From contig JAYJMM010000079.1 in assembly GCA_037349105.1 (NCBI GenBank), positions 930,001 to 994,000 of the forward strand: a stretch of DNA of 64,000 nt. Direction: 5' to 3'. Numbering within the stretch: the first letter of the stretch is position 1; each line of letters starts with the position of its first letter. Origin of the DNA: Limnomonas spitsbergensis. Its lineage: Eukaryota > Chlorophyta > Chlorophyceae > Chlamydomonadales. This document shows positions 21,356-56,700 of the stretch, piece by piece. The notes under the pieces were generated by a model. The model made no database searches, was not told the origin of the DNA, and saw nothing but the letters and a program-made list of their open reading frames with translations. Both the position numbers and the translations under genes were made by a program.

Positions 21356-21939
21356 GGCTCCGTTTCCTGTCAGTTGCGGCTGCTGCTGCCAGGATGAGCT
21401 TTCCGATTTTAAACGAGGTCACGTCGGATGCGGCGATGCTGATGTCGTGGATGGCTGACAGGCTCAAATACAGGCGTAGATTGGATTTTTATTCGGGAGG
21501 GCAGGGGTGGGGTAGCAAGCGCAGTTGCTTGATACACCGACAACGAGAGGGCGGGAACAGATATGAAGATAGACACGAAGGAAGGCACTGACCTGACTGT
21601 TGGCTGCGTATCAGCAGGTATGCTGATGGCAGTGGGATATGTGCTACTGCTGCGGATGACGGCAGCGCTACAGCCCGCCCACCCTAATGCCTGAACAGGG
21701 GTCTCCGGAACCATGAAAGAGGAGCAACTCTTCCATCTTCCTAAAATCCCCTATTCCTGAAGCCACGCTCGGGCGTTTTCTTTCTTTTTTTCTGAGCCTC
21801 TCACCCTGGTCTACAACTCGGACAATGTGCTACTAACTGACTGAGGTCACATCCCCGGGCAATGCTCTCACCTACCTTCACCGGTGCCGGGACATGAACT
21901 AGGCTGTTGCTGCCCCAACAGACAGGAACACAAGATGCT

Positions 21940-23100
21940 GGTCTTTTGGTCCCTCTTTTGTTGTTAGCCCCCTTTTTAGTTTCTTCTTTTCTCCCTTCTG
22001 ATCAGTGGGGCGCCCTCGCAGCCAAGCAGGGGTGGGATACGCTTGCTTTTCTGGACTACCGGTAATCTTTTCTGAATGGCTTTGTTGAGGGCTAGTCTCT
22101 AGTGGAACTCAGGTGTTGGACTTGGTCTTCTTTGTCTTCCCGGCCTTTCCTTTTTTTCCTTTCCCCCTCTCTTTCTATTAGTTCCTTCTTTACTCCCTTC
22201 TGAACAGTTGGGCGCCCACGCGGCCGAGCTTTGAGCGGGCCCAGAGGTGTAACGTTATTGACAAGAGGCTGGGGGCCTCTTTCCTCTCTCTCTTTAGTTT
22301 CCAACCTTGCTGTTGGACGCCGACGCGGCCGAGCTTTGCAGCATGGCCCAGTGGTGTAACGTCATTGACAAGAGGCTGGGCTGAGGGACACGGCCAATAT
22401 GTGGAGGATGTGCTACATGTGTGATTTCAGTGCCCTAGCTTGAAAGAGAGGCTGAGGACAAGAGGTTGGGCAGGCCCCCCTGAGGGCGCCACGGACTTTC
22501 GGCAGTTGTACCAGGGCAGGCATGGGTGGGAGGCTCTGGCTTTTGTTGAGGACGTGGTGGACTTTGTTGGGGGCTAGTTTGCTGTATTTGTTTTGCCTCC
22601 CTGGGGAATGGCTCTTACCCTTTTGTTGTCTCTCTCTTGCTTTCAGAGGCGGGGATCCTTCGATCTGCCTTTCCGTTTTCTGGAGGGTTTTTTTCCCTTG
22701 CCCCTTGGTGCTCCTCTCTGTCTTTCTCTAGCCTTAAGCTCCTTCAGGGCCAGGGGATACGGTTTGCCTGACCTTTGCGTTCTTGTTTTTGTTGTTTGGT
22801 GGGTGAACTTGCTATCCTGGCTATCCTCTTCTGCCTTCTCCCTCGACTTTTAGCTGACTTTTTACTTGCCGACTTGGCCGAGCTTTATTTCAGCATGGCC
22901 CCAGAGGTGTAACGTCATTAGAAAGAGGCCGGAGGGTGCCAAGCCGCCAAGGTCGCTATAACGCAAGGCTGGATTTTCCTTCAAAATTAAATTGATGTTA
23001 CATCTGTGGGCTCTCCTCAATTAGGCGCCCTTTAGTTTGGCGCGCACGCGGCCGATTTTTTTTTGAGCAGGGCCCAGAGGTGCAAGGTCATTGACCTGTG
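21940..23100 (+). repeat. SINE-like family S1, cluster of four or more copies
   Basis: Tails GGGCGCCCACGCGGCCGAGC and GGCCCAGAGGTGTAACGT end at about 22263, 22373, 22922 and 23092. Pyrimidine-rich bodies (TCTTTGTCTTCC, CCTTCTGAACAGTTGGGC) precede them. The cluster occupies the divergent intergenic region between the minus-strand first exon at 21355 and the plus-strand SDR gene at 25255. Confidence 0.7.
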
Positions 23101-25254
23101 GGCTCTCCTCATATGCAGGGTTGGGCCTTTCATGGTCGCGACGGTCGGCGTCATTACCGTAGTTTTAGTCGGGCTTTCTTTTTCTGTACCTGAAACTATT
23201 GGTTTTTCACGTTTCGTTATATTTGAAAAAAACGTTTTATGGGTTTAAATTTGGTTTCCCCCTGAGAGCGGGGCAGAGTGGAACATGCACCTCGGCTTCA
23301 CATTTTATAATGAATCATGGTCGACCTCCGTGGCTCGACAAATACACTACATTTTCACCAACAGCTTAAAACTGATTATTTTGCAAAACCGTAATTGTCG
23401 TTCCTGTCCGCCCCCCACCCAAATAATTACTTACAATTACCGTGAATTGTTTTGATTCAACGGGCAAGGTTAATTACAATTTAAAACCATTCGCGTACGA
23501 TACAGAGATCTTGTCGAACCTACCGTACCAGTACTGACTCGTTTTTCGTATTTCTTAGACCGTCTAAGTAGCACGCAGCTTGGAGTTTTCAGATTAATGT
23601 CAGCGTGCAGGCCAAGGGGTGCAGGCAGTCCGACACCCCTCTGAATAACTGGAAAGCGTAGTTCGGTAGATGTTTATAAATTAATTGCGAATGAATGTTC
23701 TTTGTTTGTTTCTCCCGGGTCCTTTTTCTAGCCTTGCTTTTGCCTCTTGCATTTTCAGTACCGGTATCTGCTACCGTATCCTGCTCTGACTATTTGAGGA
23801 TGCAGCGGCAGCAGCTGGGCAGGAAGTTCAAAAATATGCAATGCAGAGAAACTGTCAGAACAAAACTGAGTACTGGTAGTCCAGTAAAGGTTGTCCAGTA
23901 CCACTTCATAATTCATGACACACACCTGTGGGCCCTGGGGGAAATGGTCCAGTGGTATAACGCTGGTGGCATCCATATTCCATACCCAGAGGCTGAGTGA
24001 TCGAACCCGCCACATGATCTTCTCTCCCCCGACTAGAGCGCCGGGTTCCATGCTCCTGCCCCCTCACATAGGAGGATGGTATGGCTGCACCATGGACCAG
24101 GCTGTGCGTGGTAGCTGGAATTGAGCCTAGTCATTCCCTACCAGCCCCACGTGGCCGAGCGTTCAGCAGGGCCCAGCAGGTATGCACTGTTCTAAACCTG
24201 TGGGCCCTGCTCAAAATGCTTGGTCGTGTGGGCGAGTTCACAATTCACATCATAATTCACACCATAATTCTGGCCTGTCCGGCTCACCTGGTCATGGCCA
24301 CTCACTCAAGCTGACGTCCTATGTCTTTCTGAAGTCCGAGGTGCTTGTTCCTGGGGTCCAGGTCACTTGATCTTATCTTGTATCAGACGAAAGGCCCTGT
24401 GCTTGCATCCATTGCCTGGAGCTATGCCAGTACCGTTGGTGTAGTTGGCAAGATGCAACCGCAACAGCTGGTTATCTACCTGCGGAAAAGGGGTTAAGAA
24501 CGGTGCATACCCACTGGGCCCTGTTGAACGCTCGGCCGCGTGGGGCTGGTAGGGGATGAGGCGATGAGCAAGTAAGCCGTTAAAAAGGGGACGTCAGAAA
24601 CAGGAAATGCACACAGCATGCTGTGATTTCTGTATAACCTACATATGGGCTGCCCCTGCTGGCCCCTGACTGTCTAACCCTACCACTTTTCGGCTACCCC
24701 TGGGCCCTGGCCCCAGCCCATGCTCGTCCCTTAGGGGTAGGTCAGACTGCGTTGCGTTTGAGGTTGCGTTTGGACTTCCGAACGCAAACGCAGACGCGAA
24801 ACGCAGGGGGGGGGGGGTTAGCGTTTGGATACAACATTAGTATGTTTAAATGGAATCAACTGCGCCCGTATCGTCTGTTTACGATTATGAATGTCAAACG
24901 CAACCCACCAAACGCGATAGTCTGACCGACCCCTTACGGTCAGTCACATCTGTCTCTCCTCCCTTGCTCAGTGACCCCACGACCCCTTCGATCAGGGGGA
25001 TGCCTTCGATACTGAATTGCCGGAATTGAAACTCTGAAGAGCGTATATGAACTTAAAGAAGGAAAGGGCCTTGCCTCACGACCCCCCCCCACCTGATATT
25101 GCGATCTCTTGGTACGAGTCACAGGGTACGAGTGCGATCATCTGCCATCCCCGCTGTCTGGTATGGATGCTCTGACGCTGCAGTATCAACAACAAGGATA
25201 GCTGTCATCGGCAGCACATTTATTTGATTTTTGAAGGAGCTCCCTTGGATCACA
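23100..25254. other. Divergent intergenic region, mostly unassigned
   Basis: Contains SINE fragments (23931-24015, 24150-24235, 24510-24550), an imperfect inverted structure near 24745-24935 (GTTGCGTTTGGACTTCCGAA against later CGCAACCCACCAAACGCGAT) and no open frame with recognised motifs. Promoters of the two flanking genes must lie here, but no box is identifiable. Confidence 0.45.
23931..24015 (+). repeat. tRNA-like SINE head
   Basis: TGGTCCAGTGGTATAACGC resembles a tRNA A box and D arm, and GTGATCGAACCCGCC about 45 nt later resembles a B box. The stretch cannot be folded into a normal tRNA with a matching acceptor stem, so it is read as a SINE promoter head, not a tRNA gene. Confidence 0.5.
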
Positions 25255-47789
<22,535 letters not shown>

Positions 47790-48127
47790 GGTTGAGGGTT
47801 CAGGTGATGAGAGGTGTGTATGGAGGTGCTGTGTCCTGTGGTCTGTGCTGGATGGCGTGCTGGTGCAGCTAATAGTGAAGCGAGTTAGGGTTGAGGGTTC
47901 AGGTGATGAGAGGTGTGTATGGAGGTGCTGTGTCATGTGGTCTGTGCTGGATGGCGCACTGGTGCAGCTAGTAGTGAGGCCAGGGTACGAGCGAGGGATA
48001 GATCATATATGTCGGCGCTGTGTTTTGTTTGGGGTGGGGGGTTTACATCTGTCCATTGAGGCTGCCCCCCAGCCCTGAAAGATAAAAGCTTGCACATCAC
48101 CGAGACACCGAGGATGAAATGTGTGCC

Positions 48128-48330
48128 TATGACGTTACTCCTCTGGGCCCAGCTCAAAAAAGCTCGGCCGTGTGGACGCCGTACTGCTCGATTGGGAAGG
48201 GAAAGCACGGGGGAGGTTGAAAAAATAGGGGAAGTAAAAGGAAGGGACACACAAGCTGAGACCCAAAATCTGCTGCTCCGCGGGATTTGAATTGGGACCG
48301 TAGGATCCGGCACTGCCTGCCAGGCAGCAC
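48128..48330 (-). mobile_element. SINE-like family S1, copy with tRNA-like head
   Basis: On the minus strand: GCCTGGCAGGCAGTGCCGG, then CCCAATTCAAATCCCGCGGA (B-box and T-arm-like), a pyrimidine-rich body, GGCGTCCACACGGCCGAGC and GGGCCCAGAGGAGTAACGTC. This gives the order head-body-tail of the family. Confidence 0.65.
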
Positions 48331-48334
48331 ACTT

Positions 48335-50720
48335 AAGTTTCCTAATATTTCCCAACTGGCTGGTCCCCATATCTGGTTTGAAGCTAACGAGTAATACAAG
48401 CGAAGAACCATCCAGACTATCAGCCTCCTGATCCATGCTACCATGCTCACAAAGCAACATGCAAAGCATCCATGCATGGGACAGGACAGCCGAGCGACAG
48501 GGTCTGCATGGGCATGGAGCAGCAATAACAACACTGGCCTTCAAGGCAATATCATACAGCCGGCTCTGATGCTGGGTCTGCGTCTTGCTGCAAGTAATTA
48601 TCAGCTTGCATCCTTGTGCGCGTGGGCTTCTTGCTGCATGAGCCGCCTGCCAAGCCGTGCTCGTTCTTACCAGTTCCCTCTGCCTGTAAGTCGCTCTGGT
48701 CACATGGGCGGGGATTCGAGGACCTCACTGTATCTCCACGTTTTTGCAACAATGCATCATCATCACCGGTGTTCAAAAATGTGGGCGGCTTTCCAGTCGG
48801 CCGCATTCGATTGCTTGCTGCTGCTTCTGGTGAAGGATGCACGAGGGGGCGGATGTTTGCACCTTTATGGGCATGCTGCTATGCTTTAGGATGCATGGGC
48901 AAGGAGATGCGATAGTTCCAACCATCGCCGCGGTTCGCTGTTCTCTTTCGTCAGCCGTCTGCCAGGGCTATTTTACAGACTTTGTGGACGAGTCAGTCGG
49001 CTGCATATCGGCTTCGCCCTGATGCTAAGTTGACGGGGCCATGCAACGTTGCAGCACTGTACATACCTGGACGCACCGTGTCATCTACTAGTAGCGCCAC
49101 TGGATGTAGCCCCGCACCCCGCACTCTGCCCCGCACATATATACATACCACATGGTACTTTTTACTTAATACTACACCTGCGCCCGACGTGGCGTAATAA
49201 AATTGCTACGTGTGCGTAATGGGCCTCTCGTAATGGGCGTGCTGTTTGTTAGATCCATTTCGCGTCATGTAGATCGAGAAGTAGCAAAATATTGTATTTA
49301 AATTACACTGCGAGGAGTGACGGCAGTACATAACGAGAGGTGCAAGGCATTACGTAAAACGGGTGCATGATGCTTGCACCTCACCAAGAGAGTACACTCG
49401 TTATGGATGCATCATTTGTATTAAATCTCTGGGACCTGTTCGAGTGCCGTGGGCAGCTCACCTGAATTTGTAGGCTACCTTATACCGCCATTCAAAAGTA
49501 GCCGGTTAGGCGACCGGTACTTCGACTGGATTCTGCGGCGCAGAGCACCAGCGCGGAGTTTCACCTGCAGCGCTTGCATACATAAACATGTGAGTTTGCA
49601 AATTAAAGAGCAGTGCGCGGGGCACGTCTCTTCTGCTGACACATCGCAAGCCACGCATGTCATGGCGGTCACCAGCAGCGGACTCATGCACTCCTCCTGT
49701 ACCCCGACATCAGATCACTCGTTCGATAGTAGCTAGGTCGTACCTGCTACTACCACCGGGTGCTGTCAAGGGCACGCGCACGAAGCAAATAGAAGAAAGA
49801 CGCGCACTAGGGGGCGTATGAATGTTCAGGATAGCCCAGTATGGACATTGATTGCGCCCGCCCGCACGCAGAACCTGTCATCTGGGCCAAGCGACTGGTG
49901 GCATTTTTGCCCCACTTGAAGTGTGTATGTTCCTCCGGTTCGCACAACTGCCCGATGGCAATTTCACAAATATATTTCGGGTGACTCCATGAACCGTTTA
50001 ACAACGACTGGCTGCTGCCGAAGAATTTTTTCACTGTTTTCCAAGTAGATATTTTTTGACGATCACCGCCTTTCCGCTGCAATTCGGCCTTCGCGGGGGC
50101 TATGCCACCGAGCCCCCATTGTCTAATGGAGCACAAGGACGGTGGTGAAGAGAATGAAATGCATGATAACATGCAAAATATCAATATGTGTATGGATAAG
50201 TCATACATACATGCACGTGTACGGAGTGCATGGCTGGGGGGCATGGAGCCATGGAGGTCAGGGAGGGCATGGAGGGCATTAGGGGCATGGGGATCAGGGA
50301 GCGAGGGCATGGAGGGCATGGGAATGGGGTGGCAGTACTTGTGGTAGCGCGAATCAGCCACATTAGTTGTGTTTGTTGCATTATCAGTGCACTAACGCTT
50401 GTGCTTAGCCCATCCAGCAAGTACCGGAAGAGCAGAAGGATACACTCACGTATTGCCTGCAAGTCTGTGTTTACTTCAGTGTACACCAGGCCCCCAGCCC
50501 TCAGCTGTCTGCTCGGCGGCCACCTGCCGTTGGACCGATAGGGACCACACCTGGACATGCCTATGGCCAATGGCAACACCTTTTTTTTTTGCCAATGTCC
50601 AAATGGAGAAGGGCCACCTACACAAAGTACAACGACCTCGCTCAGGCGGTCATGCTGCTGCATTGCAGCTAAAGCACCCTAAAATAAATAGAAGTCGCAA
50701 TCAGCCTTGCCTATTGTGCA
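48335..50720. other. No gene recognised
   Basis: Between the SDR gene and the first supported kinase exon. Several 60-180 codon open frames on both strands lack motifs. It may hold the kinase promoter and 5' exons. A good donor-like CCT|GTAAGTCGC at 48689 hints at an exon ending there, but no acceptor or domain supports it. Confidence 0.4.
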
Positions 50721-50721
50721 G

Positions 50722-53700
50722 GCAGCCTCTACTCCAATTACTAACGAGCTTGAGCTTCCCACCTCACCTGCTGTTTTCCCGCCCCCCGGTTCGCCCTGCC
50801 TGGCCCTTTGTGAAAAGGCTGTGGGTGGCTGCGTTAACTTTGTAACAATAACAACTTTATTTCCTTGCTGCTCGCAGCTGAAGCGACTGTGGATCCATAC
50901 GTTACAGCGGCATGGACTATGTCAGCCAGCACTGTGATTAAGATAATGAACCTCGTCTTCGTGGCCCAGCCTGGCCCTCAGCCTGGCGCAGTATTGCCTG
51001 GCGCCGAGCCTGGCACCCGGCCTGGCACCCTTCCCATCGGGAACGATGGTCTACCATGCGTCCTGCCAAGCCTGAGAGGTTGCTCCGCCACAAGCCGGGA
51101 AGAACTCGGCTTGGTTAGCAAGCGCGGCGCATCAGGCTGTACGCCGCCGCAGGGGCCGATTAGCGTCCCTTTCATAGCGTTCCACGAGCTTCGTGGGCCG
51201 TCCGGCCAGGCAGGCACACATCTGGAGTACATCAACGCCGGCAGTGTCAGCATTGTTTACAGGGGCGTATGGAAGGTGCGCAGGGATAGGGGGGAGGTGG
51301 ATGGGAAAAGGGGGCATGGTGGCAAAGCTGAAATGGACCCAGCTGCTCTGCGTCATCAATCTCGGCATTGTGCCCAGCGGCGTGTATAAGGTGCTCAGGA
51401 ATAGGGGGGAGGAGGGAGGAGACCAGGGGGACAGGTTTGTGGACAGAAGGGCAGGGTGGCAGGTGGAGGAGACCAGGGGGACAGGTTTGTGGACAGAAGG
51501 GCAGGGTGGCAGGTGGAGGAGACCAGGGGGGCAGGTTTGTGGACAGAAGGGCAGGGTGGCAGGTGGAGGAGACCAGGGGGACAGGTTTGTGGACAGAAGG
51601 GCAGGGTGGCAGGTGGAGGAGACCAGGGGGACAGGTTTGTGGACAGAAGGGCAGGGTGGCAGGTGGAGGAGACCAGGGGGACAGGTTTGTGGACAGAAGG
51701 GCAGGGTGGCAGGTGGAGGAGACCAGGGGGACAGGTTTGTGGACAGAAGGGCAGGGTGGCAGGTGGAGGAGACCAGGGGGACAGGTTTGTGGACAGAAGG
51801 GCAGGGTGGCAGGTGGAGGAGACCAGGGGGACAGGTTTGTGGACAGAAGGGCAGGGTGGCAGGTGGAGGAGACCAGGGGGACAGGTTTGTGGACAGAAGG
51901 GCAGGGTGGCAGGTGGAGGAGACCAGGGGGACAGGTTTGTGGACAGAAGGGCAGGGTGGCAGGTGGAGGAGACCAGGGGGACAGGTTTGTGGACAGAAGG
52001 GCAGGGTGGCAGGTGGAGGAGACCAGGGGGACAGGTTTGTGGACAGAAGGGCAGGGTGGCAGGTGGAGGAGACCAGGGGGGCAGGTTTGTGGACAGAAGG
52101 GCAGATGGCTGGGGGGCAAAGTTGAAGTGGACCCAGTTGCCTGGAGCCTGCATTGCGTACAGAAGTGGGTGGAAGGTATGCAGGGCCAAGGGGGAAGAGG
52201 AAGGGGACCAAGGGGGGGAGGTTGAGATGGACCTATCAGCCCCGTGTCAGACTTGGAAGGGGACCAGGGTGGGGTGGGGTGGTGGGACCAGGGGGCAAGG
52301 GGGCAAGAGAACACTAGTTTTGAACACTAGTTGAAATGGACTCAGCTGCCCTGTGTCGCCAATCTCAGCATTGCACACAGGGGTGTGTAGAAAGTGTGTG
52401 GAACGTGTGTAAAAGGGTGTAGAAGGTATGTGAAAGGTGTGTGGAAAGTGTGTGGAAGGTGTGTGGAAGGTGCACATGAATAGGGGGGAGGTGGAGGACG
52501 AACTGTAGCTGACATGTAGCCGAGTTTCGAAAAAATAAACTTTGCCTTACCCTCTGCCTTGCTTTAGGGGATGGATGTCGCAGTAAAGAAGCTTGAGAAC
52601 CTTAAGAATGGGCGCACGCGAGACGAGTTCCTTCACAAGGCCACTGCCATGGCGCAATGCCACAACGACCGCAGAGGGTCCAACACAGTACAAGTGCTTG
52701 GTGAGCTTTCAGGAAACTTTTAGGAAACTTTCAGGAAATTTTCAGGAAATAATGCAGAATCTTGTTCTGGTGAAGCGTCAACAGAAGGCCCTCTGGCCAT
52801 GGCGCAATGCCACAATGACCGCCGAGGGTCCATTACGGTGCTAGTGCATGGTGAGCTTTCAGAAGACGTTTAGGAAAGTTACTGGGTACAATGCAGAATC
52901 GTGTTCTGGTGAAGCTTCACAAGGCCACTGCCATGGTGCAATGCCACAACCACCGCAGAGGGTCCAACACGGTGCAAGTGCATAATAAGCTTTCGGGAAA
53001 CTTTCAGGATGGAATGCAGAATCATGTTCTGGTGAAGCGTCAAGAGAAGGCCCTGGGCTGTGGGCTGGTCATGGTTTGGACGGCTGTTATTTATTGACCC
53101 AGCGGTATGGTAGCGGCACGGAGGCAGCCTCGGCCCATGCCGCACTGTCTCCTTAACCCTCACGCCCAGATTTTCTTTCTATTTGTATCTCCTTCTTCTA
53201 TTTATATTCATATTATTTCTATCGCCCAGTTTTGTTCCTATCTTCTTAAGAGCAAACCTGCCAGAGGCTTGGGTACGGAAGAACAGCCTGGGTGAGCTGA
53301 GCTGGTGTTGAAGTGGGGAACGGTCCAGTGAACATTCCCCTCTGATCGATCCCAAAGGGCCAAACTGCTGTGGGTCGAGCGGTGCCTCACGCCTCCTGCT
53401 TCGGCAGAGGAGTAGCCGTTCGTTCTTTCTTCTCTCTGATCGATCCCACGTTGCACCTATCTGGCGCCTGATGTGAAGTTTGTTTTGAAGGTTCTACAGT
53501 CCAGCAGAGCATCACATTTTATGCATGGGACAGGTGCCTGCAAACTGGAGCGAGCACAAAATAAACTGGATGGACCATTTATTCTCCCAGCTACCCCCTT
53601 GTTTTACCCTTGAGGTTCCCCTGGGGGATCACCCGAGGATTGCTTGAGATCCGTTAGGGGATCCAGCTAGTTTGTTGCTTGGTGTGGCCAAGTGCTGTTC

Positions 53701-56700
53701 ATACCTGAAGCCTGATACGAAATCTGATCTGCAGCCTGATCGGGAACTTGATCTGGAATCTGATCTGAAATCTCATTGAGTGATATGAAATCTGATATGT
53801 AGCCTGATCGGGAGCCTGATCTGAAACCTGATCTGAAATTTGAATTCTGCATTCCTTAGGCCTCTCTTCTGACCCCACCACCGGGCTTCCTGCACTTGTC
53901 ATGAGGCTGTACCACCACGGCTCCCTCCGCGACATTCTGAACGGAGACGGGCCCATGGATCATGCGTCAGCCCTGCGGCCTGGCCGTGACGGTGGCTCCG
54001 GATCTGGATCTGGATCCGGATCTGCGCTCCCGATCGGTTCTGGATCCGCGCTTCGTGAAGACATGCAAGACAGCCACCATGTGGGCGGGCACCACGGCGG
54101 TTCGATGGATGATCACCGGCTGAGCCGTCCGCTCAACGATGCGCTGCGGCTGCGCTTGGCTAGAGATATCGCACGGGGCATGGCCCACCTTCACGGCAGT
54201 TGCAAGGTGCGCGCTGTGTGCGGGGAGGTATTATAGGAAGGGGCCTGCCATTTATTTATTCCGGCCGTTATTTTTACCTCCTCCTTCCTCCTCCTTCCTC
54301 CTCCTTCCACCTCATTCCTCCTCCTTCCTCCTCCTTCCTCCTCCTTCCTCCTCCTTCCTCCTCCTTCCTCCTCCTTCCTCCTCCTTCCTCCTCCTTCCTC
54401 CTCCTTCCTCCTCCTTCCTCCTCCTTCCTCCTCCTTCCTCCTCCTTCCTCCTCCTTCCTCCTCCTTCCTCCTCCTTCCTCCTCCTTCCTCCTCCTTCCTC
54501 CTCCTTCCTCCTCCTTCCTCCTCCTTCCTCCTCCTTCCTCCTCCTTCCTCCTTCCTCCTCCTTCCTCCTCCTTCCTCCTCCTTCCTCCTCTTCTTCCTCC
54601 TCCTAAGTAAATCTCTGGCGACCTCTTGACCCCCTCCCCCTCCCTCTCCTCTGCCTGCTTCAGTCCGGCCTGACCCCCTACCTCCCCCCCTCTACCCATC
54701 CCATTTGCTCTGTACGACATACACTGCCACGGGATAAAGTGTGAATCACAGGGATTGCGACCCTTGTCTCTCGAGGACCCTGTCGTCGTAGTGGCATAGT
54801 AATAGCCCACTCTCACCCCACCCCTGACTTCCCTCCTCCAAATGTTAACGGCGCGGATGTGGGTACGGCCCCAACTTGCGTTGTTTTCTTAACCTCCACG
54901 CCCTAATAGGGCGTAGCTTTCTTTCTTTCTTTCTGGCTGCCATCTCATGTAGGTTCATGGAAACCTCTCAACCCCCTCCCCTTCCCTCTCCTCTTCCTGC
55001 TTCAGTTCGGCCTGACACCCTACCTCACCCCCTAAACCCATCTCATTTCTCCCCTAACTCCCCACGAGCCCCCCCTCTACCCATCTCATTTCCTATTTGT
55101 TGGTCGTATGCCTTTCCTGTTATTGCTCGCCTTTCACAGCTGCCGACGAGGGGCACATGCACACCCGGTCTATATCTTGTTAGCGTCTCAGGTTATCTAG
55201 GGTTGGGCGGCCGGCCCCACACCTTGTTAAGTCCCAGCAAAAGACATCCCCCCCCATTTCCGCTCCCTAAACCTCAACCCTAAACCCCACCCCCCCCATC
55301 CAGATTGTCCATGGCGATCTCAAGCCTGAGCGGGTGCTCATTGACAGCAACTTGCGCGCACACATCAGTGGCTTTGGCCTGGCCAGTGCTCAGGTGCGTT
55401 TGCCCCCCCCCTGTTTGTCTCACAGGTCGACACAATCCCGTGAAACGTATCATGCCGTATCATGCCGTATCATCCTGCATCATCCCGTATTTTGTCATCT
55501 TGGTAAAAAAACGGCTGAAACTAAACTATGCCGTACCGAATTGTGTTATCTTGGTAGAAAATTCGTATCACGCCCTTTTTATTTTGGTAGAAAATGTGTA
55601 TCATGCCGTATTTTTATCTTGGTAGAAAACCCGTACCATGCCGTATTTTTTTATCTTGGTAGAAAACTCTAATGACTTGTGCTGATAGGACGACTGTGGG
55701 TTTGCTCTTTGCTAGACAGCGGCTGAGCTGCTAGTAGACAGGATGATCTCTAATAAGCAGTTTGTCTATGCTGGTGATTTATAAAGGTTACAAAATATCA
55801 TATACATGTCTTGAACGGCTGGTGGCTAGAACCAGATGCCATGCCCCTATCACCCCCCCATCCACCACTCCTCTTCACATATACTCACTCATCATCACAT
55901 CTTGGCATCTGACATGGCCGCCTCGGCATAGGCTGCCGTGGTTCACTAAACCCTCAAAACCCTACTTCACAACGCTCCTGCGGGGCTTGTTTTTCATTGT
56001 GTTCGCTGGATCATTCTTTCCGTCATTCATATTGCTTATTTTTCATCCTGGTACATACGTTGCTGCCTTAATTTTGATCATCCTTCATGTCAGTTCCCTA
56101 AACCCTCCGATGCGGTCGTGGTGATCCAGCAGGGTTATGGCGACGCTTCATGCGCGTTCGCCGGCGCCGCCAGCTCAATCTCGTACTCCGCTCCAGAGCT
56201 GATTAACAATCTGTTCCATCAGACAAATAAGCCGCCCGACGGAGCACTCCCTGCGCGGGAGGATCCGGCAGCAGGCCTGCCGAGGGCCGAGGTCGGGCCG
56301 CTAACGCCGCCGCAGCAGCAGAAGACGCCCAGCGGACTACCCGCGGAACTGCACAGCTTGCGCACCCCTGCTTCGGATGTGTATGCGTTTGGCATGATGC
56401 TTCTGGAGCTCTACACAGGGTGAGACACACCCCACCTATTATTTGTAAAAGCTGTGCCGCAGCCCCCGAGTGACGTGTGTGCCCTGAAAACTGTTGTCAA
56501 CGAATCCTGCAACAGCAGGCTTGCCCGTATTGATGATCGTCGATGACTCACGATACGGCTCTACATCCTATCTCGCCCGTGCCAGTGCTAAGCGACCCAA
56601 AGGTGCCAGCGCCTGTCACGGTAGCGTTATCCTTGATCTGGGCCCCTGTCGCTGTGAGCGTGCTTGAGGTGCCCCAGGCTGCCGTGTGTCCCAGCAGCAG

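Noticed and set aside
23931..24010. Functional tRNA gene
   Set aside because: Box-like motifs are present but no cloverleaf with paired acceptor stem can be drawn; better explained as a SINE head.
51132..52334. Open frames of 260-360 codons over the 50-bp array
   Set aside because: Stop-free repeat in several frames on both strands, lying in an intron supported by matching kinase exon phases.
54139..54816. Ser/Phe/Leu/Pro or Glu/Arg/Gly repeat frames
   Set aside because: Frames over the 10-bp pyrimidine repeat in a kinase intron.
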